From VRUE01 sp045805805 (GTDB lineage: Bacteria > Actinomycetota > Thermoleophilia > Solirubrobacterales > 70-9): a stretch of DNA of 64,000 bases. The stretch spans positions 49,923 through 113,922 of the forward strand of contig JBJMKO010000071.1 in NCBI GenBank assembly GCA_045805805.1. The letters are read 5' to 3'. Under the pieces are notes generated by a model. That model searched no databases and was not told the DNA's origin. It was given only the letters and a program-made list of their open reading frames with translations. A program made the position numbers and the translations under genes. Of the stretch, positions 8,409 to 15,362 are shown one piece after another; the stretch's first letter is position 1, and each line of letters starts with the position of its first letter.

Positions 8409-8837
8409 GTGCCCGACGGCGCCGGCACATCCCCGCGGCCCGAGGAGGATCGCTCGGTCAGCGAGCTGGTCTTCGATGTTGCCGAAAAGAGCTCCTCGCT
8501 CGTCCGCGAGGAGATCGAGCTCGCCAAGACGGAGATCACCGAGAAAGTCGGCAAGATCCTGCGCGGCTCAGCCGTCGGCCTGGCCGCCGGCACCTTCGCC
8601 TTCCTGGCGCTGATCCTGTTCATGGAGGGCTTCGCCTGGCTGCTCGCCGAAGAGGTCTTCGACGGCAATGCCTGGCCCGGATTCTTCGTCGAGGCGGCGC
8701 TCTTCCTCCTGATCGCGGCGGGAGCCGGGTTCTTCGCCTACCGTTCGGTCCAGGCCGGCGCCCCGCCGGTGCCCGCGCAGGCCATCGAGGAGGCCAAGCT
8801 GATCAAGACAACGCTTGAAGGGGAGGGGGAGAGATGA
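8409..8837 (+). CDS. Phage-holin-family-like (DUF1469) membrane protein
   Basis: A 142-residue protein with an amphipathic N-terminal segment (VREEIELAKTEITEKVGK) followed by two hydrophobic spans, one near residues 55-80 and one near 95-115. This is the layout of actinobacterial holin superfamily III/DUF1469 proteins, which are membrane proteins of unclear role rather than phage lysis proteins. GTG start at 8409. Its stop overlaps the next ATG (ATGA), so it is co-translated with the DUF3618 protein. Confidence 0.75.
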   Translation: MPDGAGTSPRPEEDRSVSELVFDVAEKSSSLVREEIELAKTEITEKVGKILRGSAVGLAAGTFAFLALILFMEGFAWLLAEEVFDGNAWPGFFVEAALFLLIAAGAGFFAYRSVQAGAPPVPAQAIEEAKLIKTTLEGEGER

Positions 8838-9085
8838 ACGCGCAACCGGAGCCGGTACGGCCCCCGTCGCCAGGCGTGCCGGGCCGCTCGGCGGCCGAGA
8901 TCCGCCGCGACATCGACCTCCAGCGCCGTGACCTCGGCGGCTCGGTCGAAGCCCTGCGGGGCCGCGTCACCGAGCTGACCGACTGGCGTCGTCAGGTTCG
9001 CGAGCACCGCTCCCAGCTGATCGTCGGCGCCGCAGTCGCCGGCTTCGCGCTCGGCGGCCTGATGATGCTGCGCCGCCGCCGCTAG
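8834..9085 (+). CDS. DUF3618 family membrane protein
   Basis: An 83-residue protein with the DUF3618 signature: a conserved RSAAEIRRDIDLQRRDL block with a following amphipathic helix, then one C-terminal membrane span (LIVGAAVAGFALGGLMML) ending in RRRR. It overlaps the preceding gene by 4 bp. DUF1469 and DUF3618 proteins are often encoded together; they may form a membrane-associated pair, but no activity is known. Confidence 0.8.
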   Translation: MNAQPEPVRPPSPGVPGRSAAEIRRDIDLQRRDLGGSVEALRGRVTELTDWRRQVREHRSQLIVGAAVAGFALGGLMMLRRRR

Positions 9086-9097
9086 CGCGTGTGAGCC

Positions 9098-9331
9098 ATG
9101 GCGGACCTGACTGAGATTCAGCAGATGATCGAGACAGCCCTGCCCGGTGCAAAGATCGAGGTCGCCGACGAGACGGGCACGGGCGACCATCTCCGGGTCA
9201 CGGTTTCCGCGCCACAGTTCGAGGGCCTGTCCCGCCTCGATCAGCACCGCCTGATCAAGGCCGCGGTCAAGCCGCGCTTCGACGACGGGGCGATCCACGC
9301 CCTCTCGCTGAAGACCGAACCGCTCGGATAG
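9098..9331 (+). CDS. bolA: BolA family protein
   Basis: A 77-residue BolA-like protein with the class II KH-like fold. It shows the typical order TEIQQMIETALPGAKIEV, DHLRVTVSAPQFEG, then LDQHRLIKAAVKPRF with the conserved C-terminal His region (IHALSLKT). BolA proteins bind a shared 2Fe-2S cluster with monothiol glutaredoxins. The next gene, 7 bp downstream, encodes exactly such a CGFS glutaredoxin, so the two are probably partners in Fe-S trafficking in the cytoplasm. Confidence 0.9.
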   Translation: MADLTEIQQMIETALPGAKIEVADETGTGDHLRVTVSAPQFEGLSRLDQHRLIKAAVKPRFDDGAIHALSLKTEPLG

Positions 9332-9338
9332 CTAACCT

Positions 9339-9725
9339 GTGTCCGTGGCTGACGCAGAGCTGAAGCAGAAGGTCGAAGAGCTGATTGCCGCCAACCCGGC
9401 GCTGCTCTTCATGAAGGGCACACCGGAGATGCCGCGCTGCGGCTTCTCGATGCGGGTGGTGCAGGTGCTCGACTCGATGGACGTCGAGTACGGCGCGATC
9501 GACGTGCTGCCGGCGCTGCAGCCGCTGCGCGAAGTCACCACCGAGATCTCGGACTGGCAGACCTTCCCGCAGCTCTACGTCAACGGAGAGCTGCTCGGCG
9601 GTGCCGACATCGTCGAGGAGATGTTCGACTCCGGCGAGCTGGCCGAGGCGCTCGGCGTCGAGCAGCCCGAGGTCGTCGCTGCACCCGCTGCCCCGGCACA
9701 ATCGCCGCCGCTGCAGATCGAGTAG
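9339..9725 (+). CDS. Monothiol glutaredoxin, Grx4 type
   Basis: A 128-residue monothiol glutaredoxin with the CGFS active site in MPRCGFSMRVVQVL (C near residue 35), the preceding LFMKGTPEMP loop, and the glutathione-binding WQTFPQLYVNGELLGGAD block. The C-terminus is extended by a Pro/Ala-rich tail of about 20 residues. It starts at GTG 9339 (a second GTG lies at 9345), just after bolA. CGFS glutaredoxins carry bridged 2Fe-2S clusters and pass them on with BolA. The A-type carrier at 10386-10760 is nearby, which adds to an Fe-S context. Confidence 0.9.
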   Translation: MSVADAELKQKVEELIAANPALLFMKGTPEMPRCGFSMRVVQVLDSMDVEYGAIDVLPALQPLREVTTEISDWQTFPQLYVNGELLGGADIVEEMFDSGELAEALGVEQPEVVAAPAAPAQSPPLQIE

Positions 9726-9728
9726 CCG

Positions 9729-10343
9729 TCAGCGGGCGTAGCCGGCAATGAACCGGCCGGTCCCGATCACGTCTTCCATGAGACCCCCGGGCGGTATCGA
9801 GTTCGCGCCGGTTTTTCCCTTGGTCCGCAGTGCCTCTCCGGTGAGCGCCATCGCTTGGCGCCGCGTCAGTACCCGTTCACGCCGAGTTCGGTCAAAAGCG
9901 AACAGCTGTAACAGGACCGTCGGGTTTCTTTTTGCCAGCGGACAGTTGATCCTCCCGACGTCGGACCAGGCTATCGTCGATGGGAGGGTGTTGGCCGGTA
10001 TTTCGTGTACGGAGGGCTTGATGTGGTAAATGAGGTCGGCGTACGGGATGACAAGCTTTCGGCGGCCGCCCACCTGCTTGTACTTGAATCGGTTGAAGTA
10101 GATGGCCAGTTCCTTGGTACCGGCTGGGACCGCTCCCCATTTCAACGGAAGCCAGAGCGCGCCACCTCCGCAACGTACGCTCGGTTGGATGATGCCGTCG
10201 CTCACTGCCGGGCTCTTGAACTCGACCGCCGACGGCGTTGCCACCCCCGAGGGGGTATCGCCACAGCCGCCGAGGGTCAAAAGCGCGGCGGCAAGACCCA
10301 ACCCCCGGGCTCCCGCCAGCGCCTCTCTCAAACATCGAAGCAT
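9729..10343 (-). CDS. Putative secreted lipoprotein, unknown function
   Basis: A 204-residue protein with a lipoprotein signal: a hydrophobic stretch and lipobox LTLGGC (Cys near residue 27). The mature part contains LPLKWGAVPAGTKELAIYF, which faintly recalls PEBP/YbhB-type folds, but the usual ligand-site motifs are not evident, so this is only a hint. Base composition is less GC-biased than the neighbours. It converges on the glutaredoxin gene 3 bp away and follows the A-type carrier gene on the same strand after a 42-bp gap containing an inverted repeat. Confidence 0.55.
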   Translation of the reverse strand: MLRCLREALAGARGLGLAAALLTLGGCGDTPSGVATPSAVEFKSPAVSDGIIQPSVRCGGGALWLPLKWGAVPAGTKELAIYFNRFKYKQVGGRRKLVIPYADLIYHIKPSVHEIPANTLPSTIAWSDVGRINCPLAKRNPTVLLQLFAFDRTRRERVLTRRQAMALTGEALRTKGKTGANSIPPGGLMEDVIGTGRFIAGYAR

Positions 10344-10356
10344 CGACGATGAGGCA

Positions 10357-10380
10357 TTTAATCAAGTTTCATTGATCAAA
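10357..10380. promoter_or_regulatory. AT-rich inverted repeat upstream of the lipoprotein gene
   Basis: TTTAATCAA (10357-10365) and TTGATCAAA (10372-10380) match over 8 of 9 positions around GTTTCA. It occupies most of the gap between two minus-strand genes and starts 14 bp before the lipoprotein ATG. An operator or weak terminator are both possible. Confidence 0.35.
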
Positions 10381-10385
10381 CTGAG

Positions 10386-10760
10386 CTAGACCGCTGCGTG
10401 CTCGGTGGCGTCGTCCTTGACCTGGAAGGACGATCCACAACCGCAGGCCGCAACCACGTTGGGGTTGTTGACCTGAAAGCCCGCGCCCTGCAGGCCTTCG
10501 ACGTAGTCGACCTCGGAGCCGAAGACGAACTGCATGCTGACCTTGTCGACGACAACCGAGACGCCGTCGACCTCGAAGACATGGTCGTCGTCCTTGGCCT
10601 GGTCGAAGGCGAGCGCGTACTGAAAGCCCGAGCAGCCCCCGCCGCGAACGGCGACGCGGAGCGCCTGATCCTCGGCGCCCTCCTGGGATCCGAGCAGCTC
10701 TGCGATCTTGCCGGCAGCCTTGTCGGTGAGGGAGATCGCCTCTTGCAGTGCGTCAGTCAC
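10386..10760 (-). CDS. A-type iron-sulfur carrier (IscA/ErpA family)
   Basis: A 124-residue A-type carrier with its three cluster cysteines in the canonical places: GGGCSGFQY (first Cys near residue 50) and ACGCGSSF close to the C-terminus. It carries and delivers Fe-S clusters to apoproteins in the cytoplasm. The GTG at 10760 is chosen because it directly precedes the conserved start of the fold (ALQEAISLTDKAAGKI). Together with BolA and the CGFS glutaredoxin it forms a local set of Fe-S trafficking proteins, although on the opposite strand. Confidence 0.9.
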   Translation of the reverse strand: MTDALQEAISLTDKAAGKIAELLGSQEGAEDQALRVAVRGGGCSGFQYALAFDQAKDDDHVFEVDGVSVVVDKVSMQFVFGSEVDYVEGLQGAGFQVNNPNVVAACGCGSSFQVKDDATEHAAV

Positions 10761-10800
10761 TTTACAAAGTGTAGCGAGAGGTCTGCGAGAATCGCTCGTC

Positions 10801-11676
10801 TTGAGTTCCAGTGGCGAAACTGCGGTGGTCTGCGACACGACCGCCTACCTTCCCGCCGACCTGACCGCATCGCGCGGGATCAAGACGATCAGCCTTTACG
10901 TGACCGTGGACGGGGAGCAGGAATCGGAGGCCGAGATCTCCGACTACGCGGCGTTCTACGAGCGCCTGCGCGCTTCCGAAGACGGGGCTACGACTTCGCA
11001 GCCTTCCATCGGAGACTTCCTCTCCGTCTACGAGCCACTGCTCGACGAAGGCCGCGAAATCGTCTCGGTCCACATCTCTTCGGGCATCTCCGGAACGTTA
11101 GAAGCGGCCGGGCAGGCCCGCGAGCGCCTCGTCGCGGAGGGGAGGGGAGGGGAGCGCATCCATCTCTTCGACTCGCGCTCGGCGGCCGGGGGGATGGGAC
11201 TTTGCATACTGGCCGCCGCGGCCGCCGCGGCGGGCGGTGGGGACGGCCAAACAGCCCTCGCACGTGCCCAGCGGGCGCGCGAGGAGCTAAAGATGTGGTT
11301 CGCGATCGACACGCTCGAGTACTTGCGCCGCGGCGGGCGCATCGGTGGCGCTCGCGCCTGGATCGGCTCGGCTTTGAAGATCAAGCCAATCCTCACGCTC
11401 GAGGAGGAGATCACCCCGGTCGAGCGGGTCCGCACCCGTGCCCGCTCGATCGAGCGGTTGCGCGACTATGCCCGCCAGCGCCACGAGTCGGGCCTTGACG
11501 CCTGGGTCGTCCAGCACATCCAGGATGACGAGACAGCGGCCGGCTTGATCGAAGACGGCCGCGAGATCTTCGGCTGCGAGCCGACCTTTACATCGGAGAT
11601 AGGCGCCGTCCTAGGCGCCCATGTGGGCCCTGGCCTGCTCGGCATCGGCAGCGTCTCAAAGGCGGTTCTGAGCTGA
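10801..11676 (+). CDS. DegV family fatty-acid-binding protein
   Basis: A 291-residue DegV protein: it opens with AVVCDTTAYLPADL, followed by the TTSQPSIGDFLSVYEPL block, the fatty-acid site HISSGISGTLEAA, and the late GGRIGG and HVGPGLLGIG motifs. DegV/FakB proteins bind a fatty acid, for example for phosphorylation by a FakA kinase; no FakA is in the window. The TTG at 10801 places the conserved strand at residues 7-12. It diverges from the A-type carrier gene with 40 bp between starts. Confidence 0.88.
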   Translation: MSSSGETAVVCDTTAYLPADLTASRGIKTISLYVTVDGEQESEAEISDYAAFYERLRASEDGATTSQPSIGDFLSVYEPLLDEGREIVSVHISSGISGTLEAAGQARERLVAEGRGGERIHLFDSRSAAGGMGLCILAAAAAAAGGGDGQTALARAQRAREELKMWFAIDTLEYLRRGGRIGGARAWIGSALKIKPILTLEEEITPVERVRTRARSIERLRDYARQRHESGLDAWVVQHIQDDETAAGLIEDGREIFGCEPTFTSEIGAVLGAHVGPGLLGIGSVSKAVLS

Positions 11677-11714
11677 GGTGACGGTGAGAAATCTCATGCC
11701 CTATTATCTTTGGC

Positions 11715-12656
11715 GTGGGGGATTTTGCGCTAATCCATATTAAGCGCGGGGGTTGCGTGGGCTTGGCGCTTGGGACGTTGTTCCTCAGCGCTTGCGGAAG
11801 TAGCGGCGACCATGCCGCATCCGTTCAGCGTGTCTCAGCGAAGTCTTCGGCCGCCGATGCGCCGTCTGGGCCACCGTCCAAAAACCTCGTAATCAAGGAC
11901 CTGGTGAAGGGGAAGGGCGTCGCGCTCCCGCCCATCGCCCAGACGCCTCGGGTCAAGATCACGGCCCTTTACACGGCGGTCGAAGTCGAATCCGGCGAAC
12001 TCTATGAAGAACGCCAGGATCCCCACAACCCCTACGAAGTGGAATATGGGCCAGGCCTAAACGAGGGTTGGGAAAAGGGGTTGGCTGGGATGAGGGTGGG
12101 GGGCCGCCGCAAGGTGATAATGCCCCTGAGGATGACCTATGGCACTTCGGCCAAAGGGCCCCTCGTTTATGTGATCCACCTCATTCGGGTGCAGAAAAAG
12201 AAGACCTCCAGCGATCCCCGGGCAAAGAAGCTGTCCAAGGCCGAGACCGCCAAGCTCCCCAAGCTGGTAATTCCAAAGTCGAGCGGGCCGCCACCGCGGC
12301 ATCTCGAAGTCATCGACCTTCGCAGGGGTCCCCCGGGGCCGACGGCGAGAAAGACCGACGTGGTGTCCATCCGCTTTCTCGAGGACACCTATCCCGAAGC
12401 TCGCAACGGCAAGCAGGGTGGACTGAGCGGTGGCGTCGTCTCGCCTCACTACTGGCTCGGCGAAGCCCCCAGGGGTCTCCAGGCGGGCATCCCGGGCATG
12501 AAAGTTGGGGGTCGCCGCGAGCTGATCGTGCCGCCGAAGATGGCATATCCGCGCTGGAAGCCAAGTTGGGGCTACGCACCCTACGTCAGCGTCTACGTGG
12601 TGGATCTACTCGGCATGGAACCGCCGGCCGACCGCCGTCTCGAACATCGGGGCTAG
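11715..12656 (+). CDS. Secreted FKBP-type peptidyl-prolyl isomerase with two FKBP-like domains
   Basis: A 313-residue lipoprotein. A hydrophobic stretch ends in the lipobox LFLSAC (Cys near residue 27). Two FKBP-like domains follow, at about residues 58-160 and 195-300. Both contain the active-site loop (GLNEGWEKGLAGMRVGGRRKVIMP and, in the second, GLQAGIPGMKVGGRRELIVPP, each read in pieces). It probably folds proteins outside the membrane. The GTG at 11715 is the only start with a full signal sequence. Codon use and GC are more relaxed than in the flanking genes. The stop lies 2 bp from the convergent fprA stop. Confidence 0.82.
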   Translation: MGDFALIHIKRGGCVGLALGTLFLSACGSSGDHAASVQRVSAKSSAADAPSGPPSKNLVIKDLVKGKGVALPPIAQTPRVKITALYTAVEVESGELYEERQDPHNPYEVEYGPGLNEGWEKGLAGMRVGGRRKVIMPLRMTYGTSAKGPLVYVIHLIRVQKKKTSSDPRAKKLSKAETAKLPKLVIPKSSGPPPRHLEVIDLRRGPPGPTARKTDVVSIRFLEDTYPEARNGKQGGLSGGVVSPHYWLGEAPRGLQAGIPGMKVGGRRELIVPPKMAYPRWKPSWGYAPYVSVYVVDLLGMEPPADRRLEHRG

Positions 12657-12658
12657 AC

Positions 12659-14059
12659 CTAGACCCGCTCGCCGAGCGTCTGCAGCATGTCCTCCACCCG
12701 GACGAACTTGACCCTGGGGCGGCCATGGGGCTCTCCGCGGCCGACCTCGGCCTGGTCGATCGCCTGCCAGTCCTCGAAGCTGACGTAGCGGACGCCGCGC
12801 TCGGCGAGCAGCGCCTCGACCGCGCCGGGGTCGGGGCTCTCGGGGTTGAGCAGGGCCTGGGACCCGATGTCGGCGAGCAGGTGCTGGACCGTCTCCAGGG
12901 CGTCCTTCTTGTTGGTGCCGATCACGCCCGAGGGGCCGCGCTTGATCCAGCCCGCCGTGTAGTGGCCGACTTTGTGTCCCGAGTCGTGAGAGTCGAGCAC
13001 CCGGCCGCCCTCGTTGAGGATCAGCCCGCGCTTCTCGTCGAAGGGGACGCCTTCGATCGGGATGCCGGTGTAGCCGACCGAGCGCAGGACCAGTCCGCAC
13101 TCGAGCTCTTCGCGCTCGCCGGTGTCGCGGGCGCGCAGGGTGCCGCCTTCTTCGACCAGCTCGTTGCGGCCGACGACGATCTTTTCGACCTTGCCGTCGC
13201 CCGTTATCTCGACCGGGGAGGCGAGGAAGCGCAGGACGATCCGCTGCTTCTTGCCCTCCGGCTCGCGCTGGGAGAACTCGCGCAGCGTCTCGACGTTGAC
13301 CCGGGTCGTCTTATTGGCTTCCTCGGACTCGAGGAAGGCGGCGCTGGCCGGGTCGAGTTCGACCTCGGCCGGGTCGACGATCACATCAGCGTCCTCCATC
13401 TCGCCGAGCTCCTTGATCTCGGGGTTGGTGAAGGCGGCCTGTGCCGGCCCGCGGCGCCCGAGCACGACGATCTCGCGAATCTTCTTCGCGTCGAGCAGCT
13501 CGATCGCGTGGTCGGCGGTGTCGGTCTGGCGCAGCTCGTGGTCGCTCAGCGCCAGCATCCGGGCGACGTCCATCGCCACGTTGCCGTTGCCGATCACGAC
13601 GGCACGCTCGCAGGAGAGGTCGAACTCTTCGCCGGCGTAGTCGGGATGGGCGTTGTACCAGCCGACGAAGGCGGTGGCGGCGTGGCTGCCGGGCAGCTCC
13701 TCGCCGGGGATGCCGAGCTGGCGGTCGGTCTCACAGCCGACCGTGAAGACGATCGCGTGGTAGAGCCGCTCGAGCTCCTCGACCTCGATGTCATGGCCGA
13801 CCTTGACGTTGCCGAAGAAGCGGAAGCCCTCGCGCGCGGCGGTTTTCTCGTAGACCCGGATCACCGACTTGATCTTCGGGTGGTCGGGGGCGACGCCGCC
13901 GCGGACGAGGCCGAAGGGGGTGGGGAGGCGGTCGAAGAGGTCGACCTGGGCATGCACGTCCTCGCCCTTGAGGATGTGCTCGGCGGCGTAGAAGCCGGAG
14001 GGGCCGGCGCCGACGATGGCGACGCGGACGGGGTTCTCGGGTGTTCCGATCTGGGTCAT
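12659..14059 (-). CDS. fprA: FprA-type ferredoxin-NADP reductase
   Basis: A 466-residue adrenodoxin-reductase-like flavoprotein. FAD motif VAIVGAGPSGFYAAEH is at residues 13-28, followed by the family block LPTPFGLVRGGVAPDHP, the NADP motif VVIGNGNVAMDVARML near residue 160, and the late TAGWIKRGPSGVIGTNK signature. It moves electrons between NADPH and ferredoxins or cytochrome P450 systems in the cytoplasm. Length matches mycobacterial FprA. It is transcribed alone on the minus strand, 67 bp after the PAS-protein gene. Confidence 0.9.
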   Translation of the reverse strand: MTQIGTPENPVRVAIVGAGPSGFYAAEHILKGEDVHAQVDLFDRLPTPFGLVRGGVAPDHPKIKSVIRVYEKTAAREGFRFFGNVKVGHDIEVEELERLYHAIVFTVGCETDRQLGIPGEELPGSHAATAFVGWYNAHPDYAGEEFDLSCERAVVIGNGNVAMDVARMLALSDHELRQTDTADHAIELLDAKKIREIVVLGRRGPAQAAFTNPEIKELGEMEDADVIVDPAEVELDPASAAFLESEEANKTTRVNVETLREFSQREPEGKKQRIVLRFLASPVEITGDGKVEKIVVGRNELVEEGGTLRARDTGEREELECGLVLRSVGYTGIPIEGVPFDEKRGLILNEGGRVLDSHDSGHKVGHYTAGWIKRGPSGVIGTNKKDALETVQHLLADIGSQALLNPESPDPGAVEALLAERGVRYVSFEDWQAIDQAEVGRGEPHGRPRVKFVRVEDMLQTLGERV

Positions 14060-14126
14060 CGTGGTGTCTCGTGCTGCGGAAGCATGAATCAGCGAGCGCG
14101 AAAGGATAGGGAACTCGGCGCGGCGC

Positions 14127-14666
14127 CTACGCGGCGAGCAGCATCTCGCTGCAGTCGGGGCAGATGCCGTGGCTGAGCGCCGGCAGCTTGGGGCGGTTGA
14201 ACAGCTCCAGCCGCCGCGCCGCCTCCTCTACCTCCACCCATTCGCCGTCGACTTCAAAGCGGTCGCACCAGCCGCACATGGTCAGCGTGTCCTTGCCCCG
14301 CGGGAAGGCGGGGTCCAGCACCGGTTGGGGGGTCTCGCGGGGCTCCTCGGAGCGAAGCCGGGCCGAGAAGAGGACGGCGCGCCCGCCTGGGCGAGCGACG
14401 ATCTTGATGTTCATCTCGCGGCGCACGCCGGGCCCGTCGCAGCGGAAGGGCAGTTCCACGCTCCCCACGTCGTCGCGGACCCGCCGCACCAGCAGCCGCT
14501 GCAGTTTCTTCAGCTCATGTCCGGCAACGTAGTCCCAGAGCGAGCGGCCGAGGCTGGTGGCCGCCTCGTTCCAGCCGTTCTCCTCGGCGAAGCGGTAGTA
14601 GCCCTCGTCGGCTCGGACCAGGTGGTCCTGCTCGTCGATCGCGTAGCTGAGCGATTCGACGGTCAT
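14127..14666 (-). CDS. PAS-like domain protein with a CxxC...CxxC metal site
   Basis: A 179-residue protein. Residues 5-105 look like a PAS-type sensor: YAIDEQDHLVRADEGYYRFAEENG, a GRSLWDYVAG motif, then LPFRCDGPGVRREMNIK. The C-terminal part has a zinc-ribbon-like pair MCGWCDRFEVDGEW and ICPDCSEML. This architecture recurs in uncharacterised bacterial proteins and may sense redox state or metal. Its ATG overlaps the stop of the coproheme decarboxylase gene (ATGA), so it is co-translated with a haem enzyme; a haem-linked role is a guess. Confidence 0.7.
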   Translation of the reverse strand: MTVESLSYAIDEQDHLVRADEGYYRFAEENGWNEAATSLGRSLWDYVAGHELKKLQRLLVRRVRDDVGSVELPFRCDGPGVRREMNIKIVARPGGRAVLFSARLRSEEPRETPQPVLDPAFPRGKDTLTMCGWCDRFEVDGEWVEVEEAARRLELFNRPKLPALSHGICPDCSEMLLAA

Positions 14667-15358
14667 GCACCCGCGGCGATGGCGCTGGGCACGCCGTCGA
14701 GCGCGTCGAGGGCTTTGCGCAGCGAGAGCGCCACGCAGGTGAAGATCGGCGTCTCCAGCTCCGTGTACTCGCTCGACTCGGTGGGGCGCAGCTCCTGCAC
14801 GAGGTCGAGGAACATTCCCGGGTCGTCGCCCTCGAAGGCGACGACGAACTCCTGATCGTCGAGCCCGAAGGAGTAGGAGGTGTTGATCGTGATCTCGGGG
14901 TAGCGGCGGCCGACCTCGATGTGGCTCTTCATTATCCGGCCCCGCTCCTCCGCCGGCAGCCCATACCAGCGCCGTTGCTTCACCATTGGGTAGAGGAACA
15001 TGTACTTGCGCTCGGAGACGCAGATCTCCGGCCGTGCCTGCTCCTCCGAATAGGGCGAGCGCTTGGTCATCGAGAGGAACGAGTAGGGCGTCTCGGCCCA
15101 CTTCGCCAGGCCGCTCTGGCCCAGCACCACGTGGAAGGTGTGCAGGTCGTCGAGGCTGGGGCTCTGGGAGAGGATGACCAGGTCGACGTCGCCGCGCGTG
15201 CCTATGGTTGAGTAGGCGCGCAACGAGCGGTCGAGGGCGAAGTCCTCGCAGGCGGCGAGGAACTCCTGCTTGTCGGCGGCTCGGAGATCGGCGTCGCGGC
15301 GGCGCCAGGCGGGATCGACCTTGAAAAACGTGAACTTGGCGAAAGTGCGGTCGGCCAT
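14663..15358 (-). CDS. chdC: Coproheme decarboxylase (ChdC/HemQ, chlorite dismutase family)
   Basis: A 231-residue member of the chlorite dismutase fold. The conserved KYMFLYPMVKQRRWY block carries the catalytic Tyr, and KSHIEVGRRYPEI carries the proximal haem His, followed by TSYSFGLDDQEFVVAFE. In actinobacteria this enzyme converts coproheme to haem b by two oxidative decarboxylations, the last step of the coproporphyrin-dependent pathway. It diverges from the membrane protein at 15363 with only 4 bp between start codons, so promoters must overlap the coding ends. Confidence 0.88.
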   Translation of the reverse strand: MADRTFAKFTFFKVDPAWRRRDADLRAADKQEFLAACEDFALDRSLRAYSTIGTRGDVDLVILSQSPSLDDLHTFHVVLGQSGLAKWAETPYSFLSMTKRSPYSEEQARPEICVSERKYMFLYPMVKQRRWYGLPAEERGRIMKSHIEVGRRYPEITINTSYSFGLDDQEFVVAFEGDDPGMFLDLVQELRPTESSEYTELETPIFTCVALSLRKALDALDGVPSAIAAGA

Positions 15359-15362
15359 TGGG